A stretch of DNA of 64,000 bases from Lewinellaceae bacterium (GTDB lineage: Bacteria > Bacteroidota > Bacteroidia > Chitinophagales > Saprospiraceae): the NCBI GenBank assembly GCA_020636095.1, contig JACJYN010000002.1, positions 372,001 to 436,000 on the forward strand, given 5' to 3'. A model generated the notes under the pieces. The model searched no databases. It saw only the letters and a list, made by a program, of their open reading frames with translations, and was not told where the DNA came from. Of the stretch, positions 1-9,076 are shown in pieces (position 1 is the stretch's first letter; every line of letters begins with the position of its first letter). A program made the translations under genes and the position numbers.

Positions 1-417
1 TTCGCCTATCAGAAGTATATGGAAGTGGCCCGGGCCATCGACCAGCAGTTCGATTCCGGTTTCCGCCATGGCTTCGAAACAGACCGCGGCTACATCTACC
101 TGAAGTACGGCCAGCCCGATGATATCGAAAACCGGGACCAGGAGCCCTCCGCTCCGCCCTACGAGATCTGGACGTACTACGAGTTTCCATCCACCAATCA
201 GAACAACGTCAAGTTCGTATTCTACAACCCCTCTCTGGCGCCGGGCGATTACCAGTTGTTGCACTCCACTGCGTTTGGTGAACTGAACAACCCGCAGTGG
301 CAACGCGACCTCTACCGCGACGTGCCCAATGAGATACAAGGGTCGGATTACTTCGGCGGTTCAGATGTACAGGACAATTTTAACCGCAACGCGAGCCGCG
401 TTTTCAGGGATTACTGA
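1..417 (+). CDS. GWxTD domain-containing protein, C-terminal part
   Basis: The reading frame is open from the first base and ends at a TGA at 415-417, so the gene starts upstream of the window. The 138 visible residues match the end of the GWxTD family, known from Bacteroidota and Acidobacteriota: a segment with GFETDRGYIYLKYGQPDDI followed by an aromatic-rich EIWTYYEF and KFVFYNP. GWxTD proteins are usually ~400-500 residues, exported, and of unknown function. A 56-bp imperfect palindrome follows the stop codon at once. Family assignment is from remembered conserved blocks; the diagnostic GWxTD motif itself lies outside the window. Confidence 0.75.
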   Translation, partial: FAYQKYMEVARAIDQQFDSGFRHGFETDRGYIYLKYGQPDDIENRDQEPSAPPYEIWTYYEFPSTNQNNVKFVFYNPSLAPGDYQLLHSTAFGELNNPQWQRDLYRDVPNEIQGSDYFGGSDVQDNFNRNASRVFRDY

Positions 418-430
418 TCCCCGGTTTTGG

Positions 431-486
431 GTTGGCATTTCGGATCGGCGCCGAGAAGGGCCCGAGCGCCGATCTGAAATGCCAAC
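431..486. repeat. 21-bp inverted repeat after the GWxTD gene
   Basis: Arms of 21 bases at 431-451 and 466-486 pair with one mismatch around a 14-base loop. The hairpin begins 13 bases after the stop codon of the preceding gene. There is no T-run after it, so it is not a classical intrinsic terminator. It may act as a 3' end stabiliser or be a REP-like palindromic unit. No second copy was seen in the window. Confidence 0.6.
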
Positions 487-597
487 TGTCTCGCGTCTAC
501 AGCCGAGCGGGTTCACCGTATAGCTCCCAATATCCTTTCTTTTGCCCAGGCAAAGTGTAATTTTCCGTAGATTGGCTTCCTAACATCCTCTACGAAC

Positions 598-867
598 ATG
601 CAACGAATTCGCCCCATTGAGGCCATGCTGGGAGAAGTAGTGATTTATCTTCTCATTTGGATTGCCAACGACTATATGGCTGCCATGCTGAGTCTCATCT
701 TTGGCAGCATCTTCCTGCTCATCCTGCTTACTAGCCTGGTGGTGGAACTGGTGGAGAAGTCCAAAGTACCGCGCTGGTATTTTATTTTTATGGGGTTATC
801 GGTGCTGGCGCCGATTATTGCGGCCCTATTGTATACTTTGATCAATCAAGGATTAGGGTGGTTGTGA
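598..867 (+). CDS. small conserved integral membrane protein
   Basis: An 89-residue protein starting at an ATG. Two closely spaced hydrophobic stretches (about residues 11-28 and 31-52) are followed by a charged loop (VELVEKSKVPRW) and a last membrane segment (about 62-84), so three transmembrane helices are predicted. No catalytic motif is visible. Short proteins with this pattern are commonly annotated as hypothetical in Bacteroidota. It stands alone between a + strand gene and a convergent - strand Uma2 gene whose end is 18 bases away. Function unknown. Confidence 0.65.
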   Translation: MQRIRPIEAMLGEVVIYLLIWIANDYMAAMLSLIFGSIFLLILLTSLVVELVEKSKVPRWYFIFMGLSVLAPIIAALLYTLINQGLGWL

Positions 868-885
868 GCGTTTCCCGCGGAAGGC

Positions 886-1464
886 TCAGCTTTCCTCGAT
901 AATCCTGACGATATTCACCTCGACACCTTCCATTATTAGAATATTTTTATGCCAGTCAGATATATGCCAGTCCTCACCTTGTCTGGCTATCATTACTTTT
1001 TGGGTGTCGGTGAATATCCACACCACCTTTTTAACGCCAAAATTTAACAATTGATCCGTTTTCTCGTGGTAATATCCTAATGAATCCTGGATATCCTCCA
1101 GGTCCGCCTTGGTATCGATTTCAATTACAATTTCAGGAGGAATCTCTAAATATTTATTGACTTTGGGAACATCCTTCAGGCTTTCTCTTTCATAAATAGC
1201 CAAATCCGCTGCTCTCCAGGATTTTTTACCGAACTTCAATCCAACTTCGTTGGAGATCAGTTGGTACTTTGTCAAATCGATTAACCTACTTAGCAGGATG
1301 ATCAACTGAGTACCTATTAACGCTTGCAAATAACTACTTCCCATCAGCTCATTAATTTGTTTCTCCCCTGATAAGTAGTCCTTATATCCCTTGTAATAGA
1401 TTGGCTTCCCATCTACCATCTCATAGATCAATGCCTTTGGTATTGCTTTTACTGCGCTATCCAT
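886..1464 (-). CDS. Uma2 family (DUF820) putative endonuclease
   Basis: A 192-residue protein. The core fits the Uma2/DUF820 fold, a PD-(D/E)XK nuclease-like family: a conserved N-terminal YKDYLSGEK region, then the strand with AADLAIYERE (the aspartate of the site), then PEIVIEIDTKAD (the E-x-K-like strand), then a helix with YHEKTDQLLNFGVKKVVWI. Members are abundant in cyanobacteria and Bacteroidota, often as solitary genes; biological roles are unproven. Codon use is more A+T-rich than in the neighbouring fbp, consistent with mobility. The gene is transcribed alone. Confidence 0.85.
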   Translation of the reverse strand: MDSAVKAIPKALIYEMVDGKPIYYKGYKDYLSGEKQINELMGSSYLQALIGTQLIILLSRLIDLTKYQLISNEVGLKFGKKSWRAADLAIYERESLKDVPKVNKYLEIPPEIVIEIDTKADLEDIQDSLGYYHEKTDQLLNFGVKKVVWIFTDTQKVMIARQGEDWHISDWHKNILIMEGVEVNIVRIIEES

Positions 1465-1594
1465 TTTACCACTTTTTTGATTGCCATCCTGTGTTTTATA
1501 AACAAAAATAAGGCATTCCAGGCATAATTGCCAGGGGCGTATTCAATAGAAACGACAAAGGCGTGGCGGAAAAAACTGCCGGGGGCAGGGTTGA

Positions 1595-1642
1595 AACCTG
1601 CCAGGCTTTCAACCCGGGACAGTTTGAAAAACCTGGCAGGTT
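1595..1642. repeat. inverted repeat downstream of fbp
   Basis: AACCTGCCAGG at 1595-1605 pairs with CCTGGCAGGTT at 1632-1642. It lies 14 bases beyond the end of fbp on the - strand and about 130 bases from the start of the Uma2 gene. No clear U-tract follows on either strand. AACCTGCCAGG-type palindromes recur in Bacteroidota intergenic regions (general knowledge). A role at the fbp 3' end is only inferred. Confidence 0.5.
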
Positions 1643-1655
1643 GAGCAACCATCAA

Positions 1656-2669
1656 CTACTTAAAAGTCGGCACTGCGCTGTACCGTTCCACAAACTCTCT
1701 CATTTCCTCCACCATATCCGGCGAGCCGATGGCGATGGTAATGCGCTGGTGCAGGTGTTCCACCGGCAGGTCCAGAACGCGCTCGAGCTGGCAGGTAATC
1801 GCCTTGCCGCCGGCCTGCTCTACGATGTAAGAAAGCGGGTTGCACTCGTAGACGAGGCGCAACTTGCCCTGCGGATATTTGCGGGTATTCGGATAGAGGA
1901 AGATTCCGCCCTGAAAGAGGATGCGGTGAATATCGGAAACCATAGAGCCAATGTAACGCAACCGAAGATTCAGGTCGGAACAATGGTCGATGTAGCGCCG
2001 CATTTCCACATCGAACTTAAGATAGTACCCCTGATTGACCGAGTAATAATTACCCCGGTTGGGAATCTGAATGTCTGTGTGGGAAAGGCAAAACTCGCCA
2101 ATAGAGGGGTCGAGGGTAAAAGCATTGACGCCCCGCCCTGTGGTATAAACCAAAATGGTCGACGTTCCGTAAAGGACATAGCCGGCGGCCACCAGCTCGG
2201 TGCCTTTCTGCAGGAAATCTTCCAACTGCACCGTCTCTTCCGGGTCGCTGATCCGGCGGTAGATGCCGAAAATGGTGCCGACCGATACGTTCACATCGAT
2301 ATTGGAGGACCCATCGAGGGGGTCAAAAACGACGACGTATTTAGAGGTTTTGGTCGTTGCCAGGGGCTGGATAGGGATGAAATCCTCCAGCTCTTCGGAG
2401 GCGATGCCACAGCACTCCCCGCTGTTCTTCAGGCAGTCAATGAGCTTCTCGTTCGCGTAGAGGTCCAGCTTTTGCACATCCTCACCGGAAGCGTTCTCCG
2501 CACCGGCCTTGCCCAGGATGCTGACCAGCCCTGCTTTGTTGACCTCCCGGTTGACGATCTTGGCGGCCACGCCGATATCCCGCAACAGGCCGGTTAGCTC
2601 ACCGGATGCGAATGGAAAATCCTTTTGCCGACGGATGATAAACTCATCCAGAGTTACAATTCGGTTCAT
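1656..2669 (-). CDS. fbp: fructose-1,6-bisphosphatase class I
   Basis: A 337-residue protein of normal class I length. It hydrolyses fructose 1,6-bisphosphate to fructose 6-phosphate in gluconeogenesis, in the cytosol. The metal- and phosphate-binding signature DPLDGSSNIDVN is present, preceded by an acidic EELEDFI segment for metal coordination, and the C-terminal substrate region LRLVYECNPLSYIVEQAGG is intact. The ATG start gives an N-terminus (MNRIVTLDEFIIRRQ) typical of bacterial FBPases. It appears monocistronic. A 212-bp inverted-repeat-bounded element lies 40 bases upstream, so promoter elements must be close to the gene or within that element. Confidence 0.97.
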   Translation of the reverse strand: MNRIVTLDEFIIRRQKDFPFASGELTGLLRDIGVAAKIVNREVNKAGLVSILGKAGAENASGEDVQKLDLYANEKLIDCLKNSGECCGIASEELEDFIPIQPLATTKTSKYVVVFDPLDGSSNIDVNVSVGTIFGIYRRISDPEETVQLEDFLQKGTELVAAGYVLYGTSTILVYTTGRGVNAFTLDPSIGEFCLSHTDIQIPNRGNYYSVNQGYYLKFDVEMRRYIDHCSDLNLRLRYIGSMVSDIHRILFQGGIFLYPNTRKYPQGKLRLVYECNPLSYIVEQAGGKAITCQLERVLDLPVEHLHQRITIAIGSPDMVEEMREFVERYSAVPTFK

Positions 2670-2709
2670 AATTGGTTAGTTTGTATAGTAGAATGTCTTC
2701 TGTTTGTTT

Positions 2710-2921
2710 AGAGTGTGTTCAAATTTCGTTTTGGAGATAAAATCAATCAATTTTTTGCTTAGGCGAGGCACGAAAACCGGAGTTTAGCGTTCGACTAAGC
2801 GTTCGACTGAGCTCACGCCGAAGTCTCACGCCGAAGTCGTAACTAAATGAGGATTTGAGCAACGAAGCATAAGCAAAAAAGTGGCGATTTTAGCCCGAAG
2901 CATGAAACTTGGACACACTCT
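2710..2921. mobile_element. 212-bp MITE-like element, AGAG-ended
   Basis: Ends are inverted repeats: AGAGTGTGTTCAAATTTC (2710-2727) against the complement of GAAACTTGGACACACTCT (2904-2921), 16 of 18 matching. It has no coding capacity. Inside is the core GAGCAACGAAGCATAAGC (2857-2874), which recurs in variant form in the elements at 13107, 54617, 61016 and 61954. There is also an internal direct repeat of CACGCCGAAGT and of GCGTTCGACT. It fills most of the fbp upstream region. No transposase is encoded, so mobility in trans is an inference. Confidence 0.6.
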
Positions 2922-3175
2922 TAGCCATAAAGATAAGGGTATCGGGGCAGAAAAGTTCGGCAAGAGGGTATAAATGTGTAAGGGTGTAAATGTGGGGACC
3001 ACTGGAATGCCAGGATGGTACTCGCCGGCTAGAGGCGAGGCTCAAAATGCATTTGTAAGCCCCCCCCATTCCGATAGCTATCGGGGTTCGCCTCCAAAAC
3101 ACAACTTCCAAACATAGCATCTCTAAGAGATGCATAGCCCGGAACCTCAATATTTGCCCGTTGCCAAGCGGAAAA
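2922..3175. other. intergenic region with small palindromes
   Basis: No gene is seen. The region holds two short palindromes, CCGATAGCTATCGG (about 3071-3084) and GCATCTCTTAGAGATGC-like sequence near 3117-3134, followed by A+T-rich sequence. These resemble decayed REP-type units. Together with the adjacent MITE-like element the gene-free stretch spans about 500 bases between fbp and the T9SS protein gene. Confidence 0.45.
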
Positions 3176-4183
3176 TTATTTCCTCTTAACAATTTTAACC
3201 AAATCTATTTGGCGTCCGTTCTCGATGCGGACGTAGTATAATCCTGCCGGGAACTTGGTAAGATCCAGACGGTTTTGATGAATAGTTTGCCGGCTCAGAA
3301 GTTGCCCCTCGGCATTATAGAGGGAAACCACAAGCCCATTCTGCTCTCCAGGGGCAGAAAAATACAAAATGCCATCAGTCGGATTAGGGTAGGCAACCAC
3401 TGCCGGGATGTTCTTGTTAGCGTTGACACTGCGCACTTCAGAAAATTCAAAATCCCCATCAAAATCAACCTGCCGAAGCCGGTAGTAATAGACGCCGAAC
3501 AGAAGATCCCGGTCTTCGAAAGCATATTGATGCATCATCTCAGAGGTACCGTGGCCTTCCACCCAGCCAATCTTTTCAAAACGCTTGCCATTTACGCTGC
3601 GCTGGACCTCAAAACCTTCATTATTGTGTTCGGTGGCGGTAGCCCAACGTAGCAGGGCATCGTCACCATCTATTTGAGCGCTGAAATACATAAGTTCAAC
3701 AGGGAGGGGCATCGTCATTTCGATGGCTAATGGGATATTGAAAAAGCCGGTGGCCTGGACACTCATGATGGGGTCATCCACATCGTCATTCACCCCATCC
3801 AGGTCCGGTTGTACGGAAAAACTCGACGAAGTATATGTCCCCGGGTTTAATCCATAAGTTGCTACTGTCACGTATTGATTCTGGATCCAGTTTTCAGGGC
3901 TCATCAGAGAAGTGCTGCTCATGGTAATGATACCTTCGCCATTGGGAAGCAGCATGGTATAGTTGGTTGAGACACTGACAATCTGAGCCACGCCACTACC
4001 GAGCAGCTTCATATTGATGCTGCTAATGCTTTGAGCGGTAGTTGGAATATTGGCGTCCGTATTCTTAATCTGGACCAGGAGTTGGTTTCCAACGCCATCC
4101 AATACTAATCTCACAGTAAATTGGGAAGCGCCTTGCTGGAGGCCGGCCAGGAGGAAAAATATCAGTAGGGTTATGTTTTTCAT
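3176..4183 (-). CDS. secreted T9SS type A sorting-domain protein
   Basis: I choose the ATG at 4183 (MKNITLLIFFLLAGLQQGAS), which begins a clean signal peptide; an upstream ATG at 4207 would add eight charged residues. The 335-residue product has an N-terminal beta-sandwich of unknown type, a central fibronectin-III-like block (ELMYFSAQIDGDDALLRWAT...NEGFEVQRS), common in T9SS cargo, and a C-terminal sorting domain (VVAYPNPTDGILYFS ... LPAGLYYVRI-like, ending VKIVKRK). The sorting domain directs export by the type IX system and surface attachment. The adjacent upstream gene on the same strand is another exported protein, 81 bases away. Specific function unknown. Confidence 0.88.
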   Translation of the reverse strand: MKNITLLIFFLLAGLQQGASQFTVRLVLDGVGNQLLVQIKNTDANIPTTAQSISSINMKLLGSGVAQIVSVSTNYTMLLPNGEGIITMSSTSLMSPENWIQNQYVTVATYGLNPGTYTSSSFSVQPDLDGVNDDVDDPIMSVQATGFFNIPLAIEMTMPLPVELMYFSAQIDGDDALLRWATATEHNNEGFEVQRSVNGKRFEKIGWVEGHGTSEMMHQYAFEDRDLLFGVYYYRLRQVDFDGDFEFSEVRSVNANKNIPAVVAYPNPTDGILYFSAPGEQNGLVVSLYNAEGQLLSRQTIHQNRLDLTKFPAGLYYVRIENGRQIDLVKIVKRK

Positions 4184-4264
4184 GTTTATTTTCTTTTCAG
4201 AAAGCATTTCAAAAGTAACGGCGGGGGGCTAAAATTCCTGGTTCAAGTCGCCGGATGAGGCGCC

Positions 4265-7200
4265 TTAAGGCAAGTGAGCGACTCTTTCCCCGGTGATCGA
4301 AAATCCCAGAATCTGCAGGATGGATTCCCGGTCGTTGGTGCCTCCATTATAAGACGTCTTAGCGTTGAGGTTTACATCCTCGCTTTGATATGTAAGGTCT
4401 TCATTGAGAATATTGAAACTCAACTGAGCCAGTACAGATTCCCGGTCATTGGTACCACCGTTATAGGTCACCTTGCCGTTACCATTAGCATCTCCACCCC
4501 AGAGAGCCCTTACCCCATTCACCGTAGTCGTCGGGGTATTGGTTGTCACCGCTGGATCCGTCCAAATCGTAACAGAAGACATATCCAGGGAAAGGCTTCC
4601 GGCAGCAAGGGCAATGGCAGCGTCTGTAATAACTCCCAGGTGGTTGCGGTGTTGAATAGCCACATAATAATTTCCATCCGGAACACTGACAAAGTTAACT
4701 TTACTACCGTTTACCGCTTTCACCGCTCCATCGTCAAATAAGAAGCCAGCGGTTGAAGCTACTACCGTAGTGGCGGAACCCGGGCCAGCTCCCGACCGAA
4801 GTTCAACTTTCACCCAATCAACAGCAGAAGCCGGAATCGAGCTTGTTGAAACGCCCACTCCATAAGGGTCAGTTGTGGGGATCAAGCTGTTGATATCCGT
4901 GCGCATAGTCGTACCGGAAGTGGGCATAGCCCCCTGTAGCCTCAGGCCCGAAATGTCCAGGTACTTATCATCCGCAAAATAAACCGTATAATCTTCCGTC
5001 TGCCCATAGTCTCCAATATTACAGGCATCAACCGGGGTATTACTAAATCTTGAAAGCACCCGCAAACGAAGCCCTTTGCCGAGGGTGACGCTGGAAGTTG
5101 GGGTGACGAAAGACAGCGTTCGGGTACCATCCTTATTCGCCGGGAAGGAAACCACCGATTCTCCAGCTTCAAAAACACCATTGTCATTATAATCAATATA
5201 TACCCTGGCGCCCTCATTATTAGCGGTACCGGTACGAATTGTCACATCATAGGAGGCGCCAAGTTCCAAAGTAGTCCATTGCGTACAGACATAATTGTTA
5301 TAATAGCCATCATTATGCGGGCTTGTGTAATCAATATCTCCCAGGGCAAACCTAAAAATCCCAATGCCAAAACCATTGCCAAGATTTGAATTTGAGGAAA
5401 GCGTACAACCGGTATTAAGCGTTGGCTCGCTGTTCATGACCAGAAATACGTTTTTGACCACCTCGGCAGCGCCACCATTCACCGTAAGCCTCACAGTATA
5501 TAAACCGGGGCTACTGTAAGTATGAGAAGGATTTTGAGTCGTATAATCCGTTATCCCATCATTGTCAACATCCCAAGCCCAGGAGCCTTCCGGTTTCAAA
5601 CTTCCGTCGGTAAAGTCCACAGTAAGGCTGCCCGTACAATTGATGGTGCTGTTCTGTGAAAAAGTAAAATCCGCAACTGAAGTAGCCACAAAAATATCGG
5701 TAGTAAACAACCCTCTGCCGTGAGTAGATACGGCCACCAATTTGTCCGCCGGCCGATACTTCAACATAGTAGCGCGCGTATGAGCCAGGTTAGCATTGCT
5801 CGGTCCCCAGTCGGGTGCGTTGGTAGTGCCGGTTCCAAAATTATCGGTGCTCCATACCCCCAGTTCCGTCGCCAAAAGGACCTCATCCCGGTTATCCGGG
5901 TTATAAAGGGCCCAGCGCACAGGAATATCGGGCAGGTTCCCTTCCTTACTGTACCAATTGGCGCCGCCGTCGGTCGTTTCCCAAATAGATTCTACGCCAA
6001 AATTGGAATAAGTAACCAGGATGTGGTTGTCATTGGCGCCAACATCAATGGACGAGGGCCAGCCGGCGGTCGTGATCGGCGTTGTACCGTCATCGATCCG
6101 GGTAAGGACGGGCGATCCGGTGCTTGCATCCGTAAATTTATATATCCTGCCGTTGGTGATGCCCAAAAACAATACATCATTGTAAGGGCTCATTTTCAAC
6201 GTAGACACTTTGGCGCCGCCTACCGAAATGGAAAGATCTGCATTGGTAATGGCCCCATCCATTCCAGATATCCGCTTCAGGTTATCGTCCGCCGCCGTCG
6301 AATATAGTATTTTCCTTTGCGAATCGTATTCACTTGGATTGATGAAAAGGCCGGAGGGATCTGAAATCAAAGAGGGGAAAGAAATTCCTCCGTTCAGTGA
6401 ACGGTAAATACTGTTGTAGGTGTACTGAGTCGTTTGAATATCGGGATTAAGCTGATCAATATGGCAATAGGCGCCGTCTCCTCCGGTAACCTCGGTAGTA
6501 CTTCCAATTTGAGGGTAGTCAAACTGTTGCGATCCATTATCCTGTGCTCCGGCGAGAAAATACTGGCTGTTCACTTCATTTTTAGCGGCGCAGGCATAAA
6601 ACTGGGTTACGTTATAGTTCGTGTTCCTGGAAACAAATGTCGGGGTAGCCATATCATCTCCAGCATTAGTAGAATAATAGACCCCCCCATCATTTCCAAA
6701 AATGACTTCGTCACTCGCTCCCGGCCGAAATTGAATGGCGTGCTGGTCGGCATGAACTTCCGGCTGGCCGAACCCGCCGTACCAATGAGAGATTCCCGAC
6801 CAGGAAGCGCCGCCGTTCGTCGACCGGTGCAGGTCGATTCCTCCGGCAATGACGTAATTCGGATCGGTGGGATGAACGGCCAGGATCAGGTCATAGAAGG
6901 CCTGGCTCCTGGTAAAGTGTGTCGTTCCGTCACTTACTAATCTTGGAATAGGAAGGTCAGACCAGGTGGTCCCCCCATTGATAGATTTCTTAAACCATTC
7001 TACATCGTTGTCCCCGCTTCCACCCTGTGCCACTGCATAAATGGTATTGGCATCAGAAGGGGCGCAGGCCAGCTCGATCCTCTTGGGAAAGAACATGCTC
7101 GTGGAATAAACAGCGCTACTCAGGTCCGTCCAGGTGCCAAAAGCCCCATTATCTGCATGCAATGACTTATACACTTTTCCAATGGAACCACCATATCCCA

Positions 7201-8128
7201 GGCTGGCATAAAGGTCTCCATTCGCAGCAATTTCAATATCCGCAACCCTATCGTAAGTAGTGGGATAGGGAGCCAGTACCTCAGTCCAGGACGTTCCGCC
7301 GTCCGTTGAGCGCATGATGCCCCCTCTATTTATATAGTACCCCCTTGTAGCAGCGAAGATCGTTCCATCACTTTTGATAACGATCTTATTTACATACACA
7401 AAATCGCTGCTACTGGGGTAGGTTGCTCCCGGCTCTGTACTTGCCAATCCCGACCAGGAACTGCCCCCGTCGGAACTTTTCCAGATACCACCGCCCTGCT
7501 GGGCGTCCACGTTGAACCATCCTTCCCCTGTTCCGACGTAAAATTCCTGCGTATTTGCCGGATTATAGGCAATGGAACTGACTGTAATATTGTCCCAAAA
7601 ATCATCCACGTGGGTCCAGGTAACGGGTGTAGCAGTAATGTCTGTAGTAAACCAAAGGCCACCGGACACTCCTCCGGCCCATACCTTTTTATGGTTTACG
7701 TCATTGGGGTCAAACATCAACGCCCGGGTTCGCCCGCCTACATTATTTGGCCCTCTCTCCTGCCACGATATTCCGGAAATGGGCGCCCTTCCCTGATAGA
7801 GGCGCTCTACCTGCTTATTTGCACGCATCAACCGCTCGCGGGGCACCCTGCCCAACGCGGGGTCCATGGTCATCAGATAGTCTTGTTCCATGGCCAGGTC
7901 CGGCCGATCCTGCCGGGGTATCCTTTTCCATTCCGCTTCTGTTTTGATAGAACGATTATAATAGGGATGACTAACCAGAAATTCTGCCCAGGCTGTTTTT
8001 TTATCCTCTATCGAATCCTGTTTCTTCGTTGAGTCTGTTCGGAGGAATTCCCAAAATGCCACAGTTGATAATACAACAACGGCGAGCCAGGCTAAAAGTA
8101 ATCCGAATTTGTGTTTTCTAATTCTCAC
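4265..8128 (-). CDS. large exported Asp-box/PKD/GEVED protein with dockerin-like tail
   Basis: About 1290 residues. I prefer the GTG at 8128, which gives a basic n-region (VRIRKHK) and one membrane helix; a GTG at 8182 would add 18 residues. Domains in order: membrane anchor; a sialidase/VPS10-like beta-propeller with at least five Asp boxes (SSDGGSSW, STDGGTSW, SINGGTTW, STNGGASW, TTDGGANW); a PKD domain (about 860-940); a GEVED domain (ARVYIDYNDNG ... GQTEDYTV); and a C-terminal region with two copies of a Ca-loop-like unit (GDANGNGKVTYNGGTNDRES). Likely a surface or periplasmic protein; glycan binding is suggested but catalytic residues of sialidases are not evident. No T9SS tail is recognisable. 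Its 5' end runs head to head with a truncated HTH gene. Confidence 0.85.
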   Translation of the reverse strand: MRIRKHKFGLLLAWLAVVVLSTVAFWEFLRTDSTKKQDSIEDKKTAWAEFLVSHPYYNRSIKTEAEWKRIPRQDRPDLAMEQDYLMTMDPALGRVPRERLMRANKQVERLYQGRAPISGISWQERGPNNVGGRTRALMFDPNDVNHKKVWAGGVSGGLWFTTDITATPVTWTHVDDFWDNITVSSIAYNPANTQEFYVGTGEGWFNVDAQQGGGIWKSSDGGSSWSGLASTEPGATYPSSSDFVYVNKIVIKSDGTIFAATRGYYINRGGIMRSTDGGTSWTEVLAPYPTTYDRVADIEIAANGDLYASLGYGGSIGKVYKSLHADNGAFGTWTDLSSAVYSTSMFFPKRIELACAPSDANTIYAVAQGGSGDNDVEWFKKSINGGTTWSDLPIPRLVSDGTTHFTRSQAFYDLILAVHPTDPNYVIAGGIDLHRSTNGGASWSGISHWYGGFGQPEVHADQHAIQFRPGASDEVIFGNDGGVYYSTNAGDDMATPTFVSRNTNYNVTQFYACAAKNEVNSQYFLAGAQDNGSQQFDYPQIGSTTEVTGGDGAYCHIDQLNPDIQTTQYTYNSIYRSLNGGISFPSLISDPSGLFINPSEYDSQRKILYSTAADDNLKRISGMDGAITNADLSISVGGAKVSTLKMSPYNDVLFLGITNGRIYKFTDASTGSPVLTRIDDGTTPITTAGWPSSIDVGANDNHILVTYSNFGVESIWETTDGGANWYSKEGNLPDIPVRWALYNPDNRDEVLLATELGVWSTDNFGTGTTNAPDWGPSNANLAHTRATMLKYRPADKLVAVSTHGRGLFTTDIFVATSVADFTFSQNSTINCTGSLTVDFTDGSLKPEGSWAWDVDNDGITDYTTQNPSHTYSSPGLYTVRLTVNGGAAEVVKNVFLVMNSEPTLNTGCTLSSNSNLGNGFGIGIFRFALGDIDYTSPHNDGYYNNYVCTQWTTLELGASYDVTIRTGTANNEGARVYIDYNDNGVFEAGESVVSFPANKDGTRTLSFVTPTSSVTLGKGLRLRVLSRFSNTPVDACNIGDYGQTEDYTVYFADDKYLDISGLRLQGAMPTSGTTMRTDINSLIPTTDPYGVGVSTSSIPASAVDWVKVELRSGAGPGSATTVVASTAGFLFDDGAVKAVNGSKVNFVSVPDGNYYVAIQHRNHLGVITDAAIALAAGSLSLDMSSVTIWTDPAVTTNTPTTTVNGVRALWGGDANGNGKVTYNGGTNDRESVLAQLSFNILNEDLTYQSEDVNLNAKTSYNGGTNDRESILQILGFSITGERVAHLP

Positions 8129-8228
8129 GATAAGCCACTTTAAAGTTCTATTTGGCAATTTACAATCTTTTCCTGAAAACACACTTTTTCCTAGCAGCCT
8201 TTTACGGCCGGGCCGCTGGCGAGAAAGA

Positions 8229-8693
8229 GTGAAAGGCTATCAGGGTAAACTTGCCCAAAACCAGGAACGGCTTCAGGAAATCACTAATTTGCTGCTCGCA
8301 AAGAACAAACAGTTAATGGACATGGAAAAGGCTTTTCTCCAAAGGCGAAATATTTCGTTATCCGGCCGCGATACCCAGCAAAAGGACCCTTTAGATGGCC
8401 TTTTAAATTTCCGTATTCTGACGGAGGATGACTGGATGACTTTCAAAAATCACTTTGAGCGCAGCTATCCCGGATACTTGTCTTGTTTACGCATGACTTT
8501 TTCTGATATCACCCAAGCCGAAGAACGCCTCTTTTTACTGTACAATCTTAATCTCAACCGACAAGAGATCGCCAAAATATTAGACGTTTCAGAAGCTACA
8601 GTCAAAAAAAGCCGCACGCGCCTGCAGAAAAGGCTGGGGTTGGGGTTGGCTACGAAACAAAACCTGGAACAGTTTATTCAGGATTTTAAATAG
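8229..8693 (+). CDS. HTH regulator C-terminal part, probably 5'-truncated
   Basis: About 155 residues from a GTG at 8229; the frame is open back past 8109 but overlaps the start of the divergent gene. It has a coiled coil (about residues 5-45, KLAQNQERLQEITNLL) and a LuxR/sigma-4-like HTH (DITQAEERLFLLYNLNLNRQ, then LDVSEATVKKSRTRLQKRLG). In Bacteroidota this tail normally ends a much longer TPR - membrane helix - coiled coil - HTH regulator. Here the TPR and membrane parts are missing, so it is either a remnant or a stand-alone DNA-binding protein. An ATG at 8316 would give a minimal HTH-only product. It would be the natural regulator of the divergent surface-protein gene, but that is inference. 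Confidence 0.55.
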   Translation: MKGYQGKLAQNQERLQEITNLLLAKNKQLMDMEKAFLQRRNISLSGRDTQQKDPLDGLLNFRILTEDDWMTFKNHFERSYPGYLSCLRMTFSDITQAEERLFLLYNLNLNRQEIAKILDVSEATVKKSRTRLQKRLGLGLATKQNLEQFIQDFK

Positions 8694-9076
8694 CGTCGAT
8701 GTATAGTCAAAACCTCAATTCTTTTTGGGCTTAAGACCCTATCTGGGTACTCCTTTTGGGATAGCATGGTGGGTTCGATCGTACAGTGATTGGGGAAAGA
8801 TAAATCTTTCACTGAAAAAGACAATTACCTTCCGCTGTAGCTTGCGGGATATAAAATCGCTTTTGCTTCCGCGCCCGAATCTTTCAGTTAAATTCCATCA
8901 GCTGCATAAAAGTAGGGAGAAATCATATCTTATACTAAAAGCTAATAAGAGCGGGGAAAGCTGGCTTTGGTAAAGACAGTGTATTCGAAATACTCTTTTT
9001 TACCCTCTTTTCAACTTATCTTCCCCCCATCGGTTAATAGTGTTGTATTTTCAACAATTGAACAAGCCGGATTTCC
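8694..9076. other. gene-free region before the ABC exporter
   Basis: About 380 bases with no convincing coding sequence; the only longer frame (8725-8973) has no recognisable composition or start context. The sequence becomes A+T-rich towards 9076, as expected for a promoter of the ABC exporter gene, but I found no clean TTTG/TAnnTTTG pair. Confidence 0.4.

Noticed and set aside
1563..2597. A 344-codon + strand frame opposite fbp
   Set aside because: fbp is unambiguous on the other strand; the frame has no recognisable domain and is a byproduct of codon bias.
8725..8973. 82-codon frame in the gap before the ABC exporter
   Set aside because: No start context, odd composition, and no similarity to any family I recognise.
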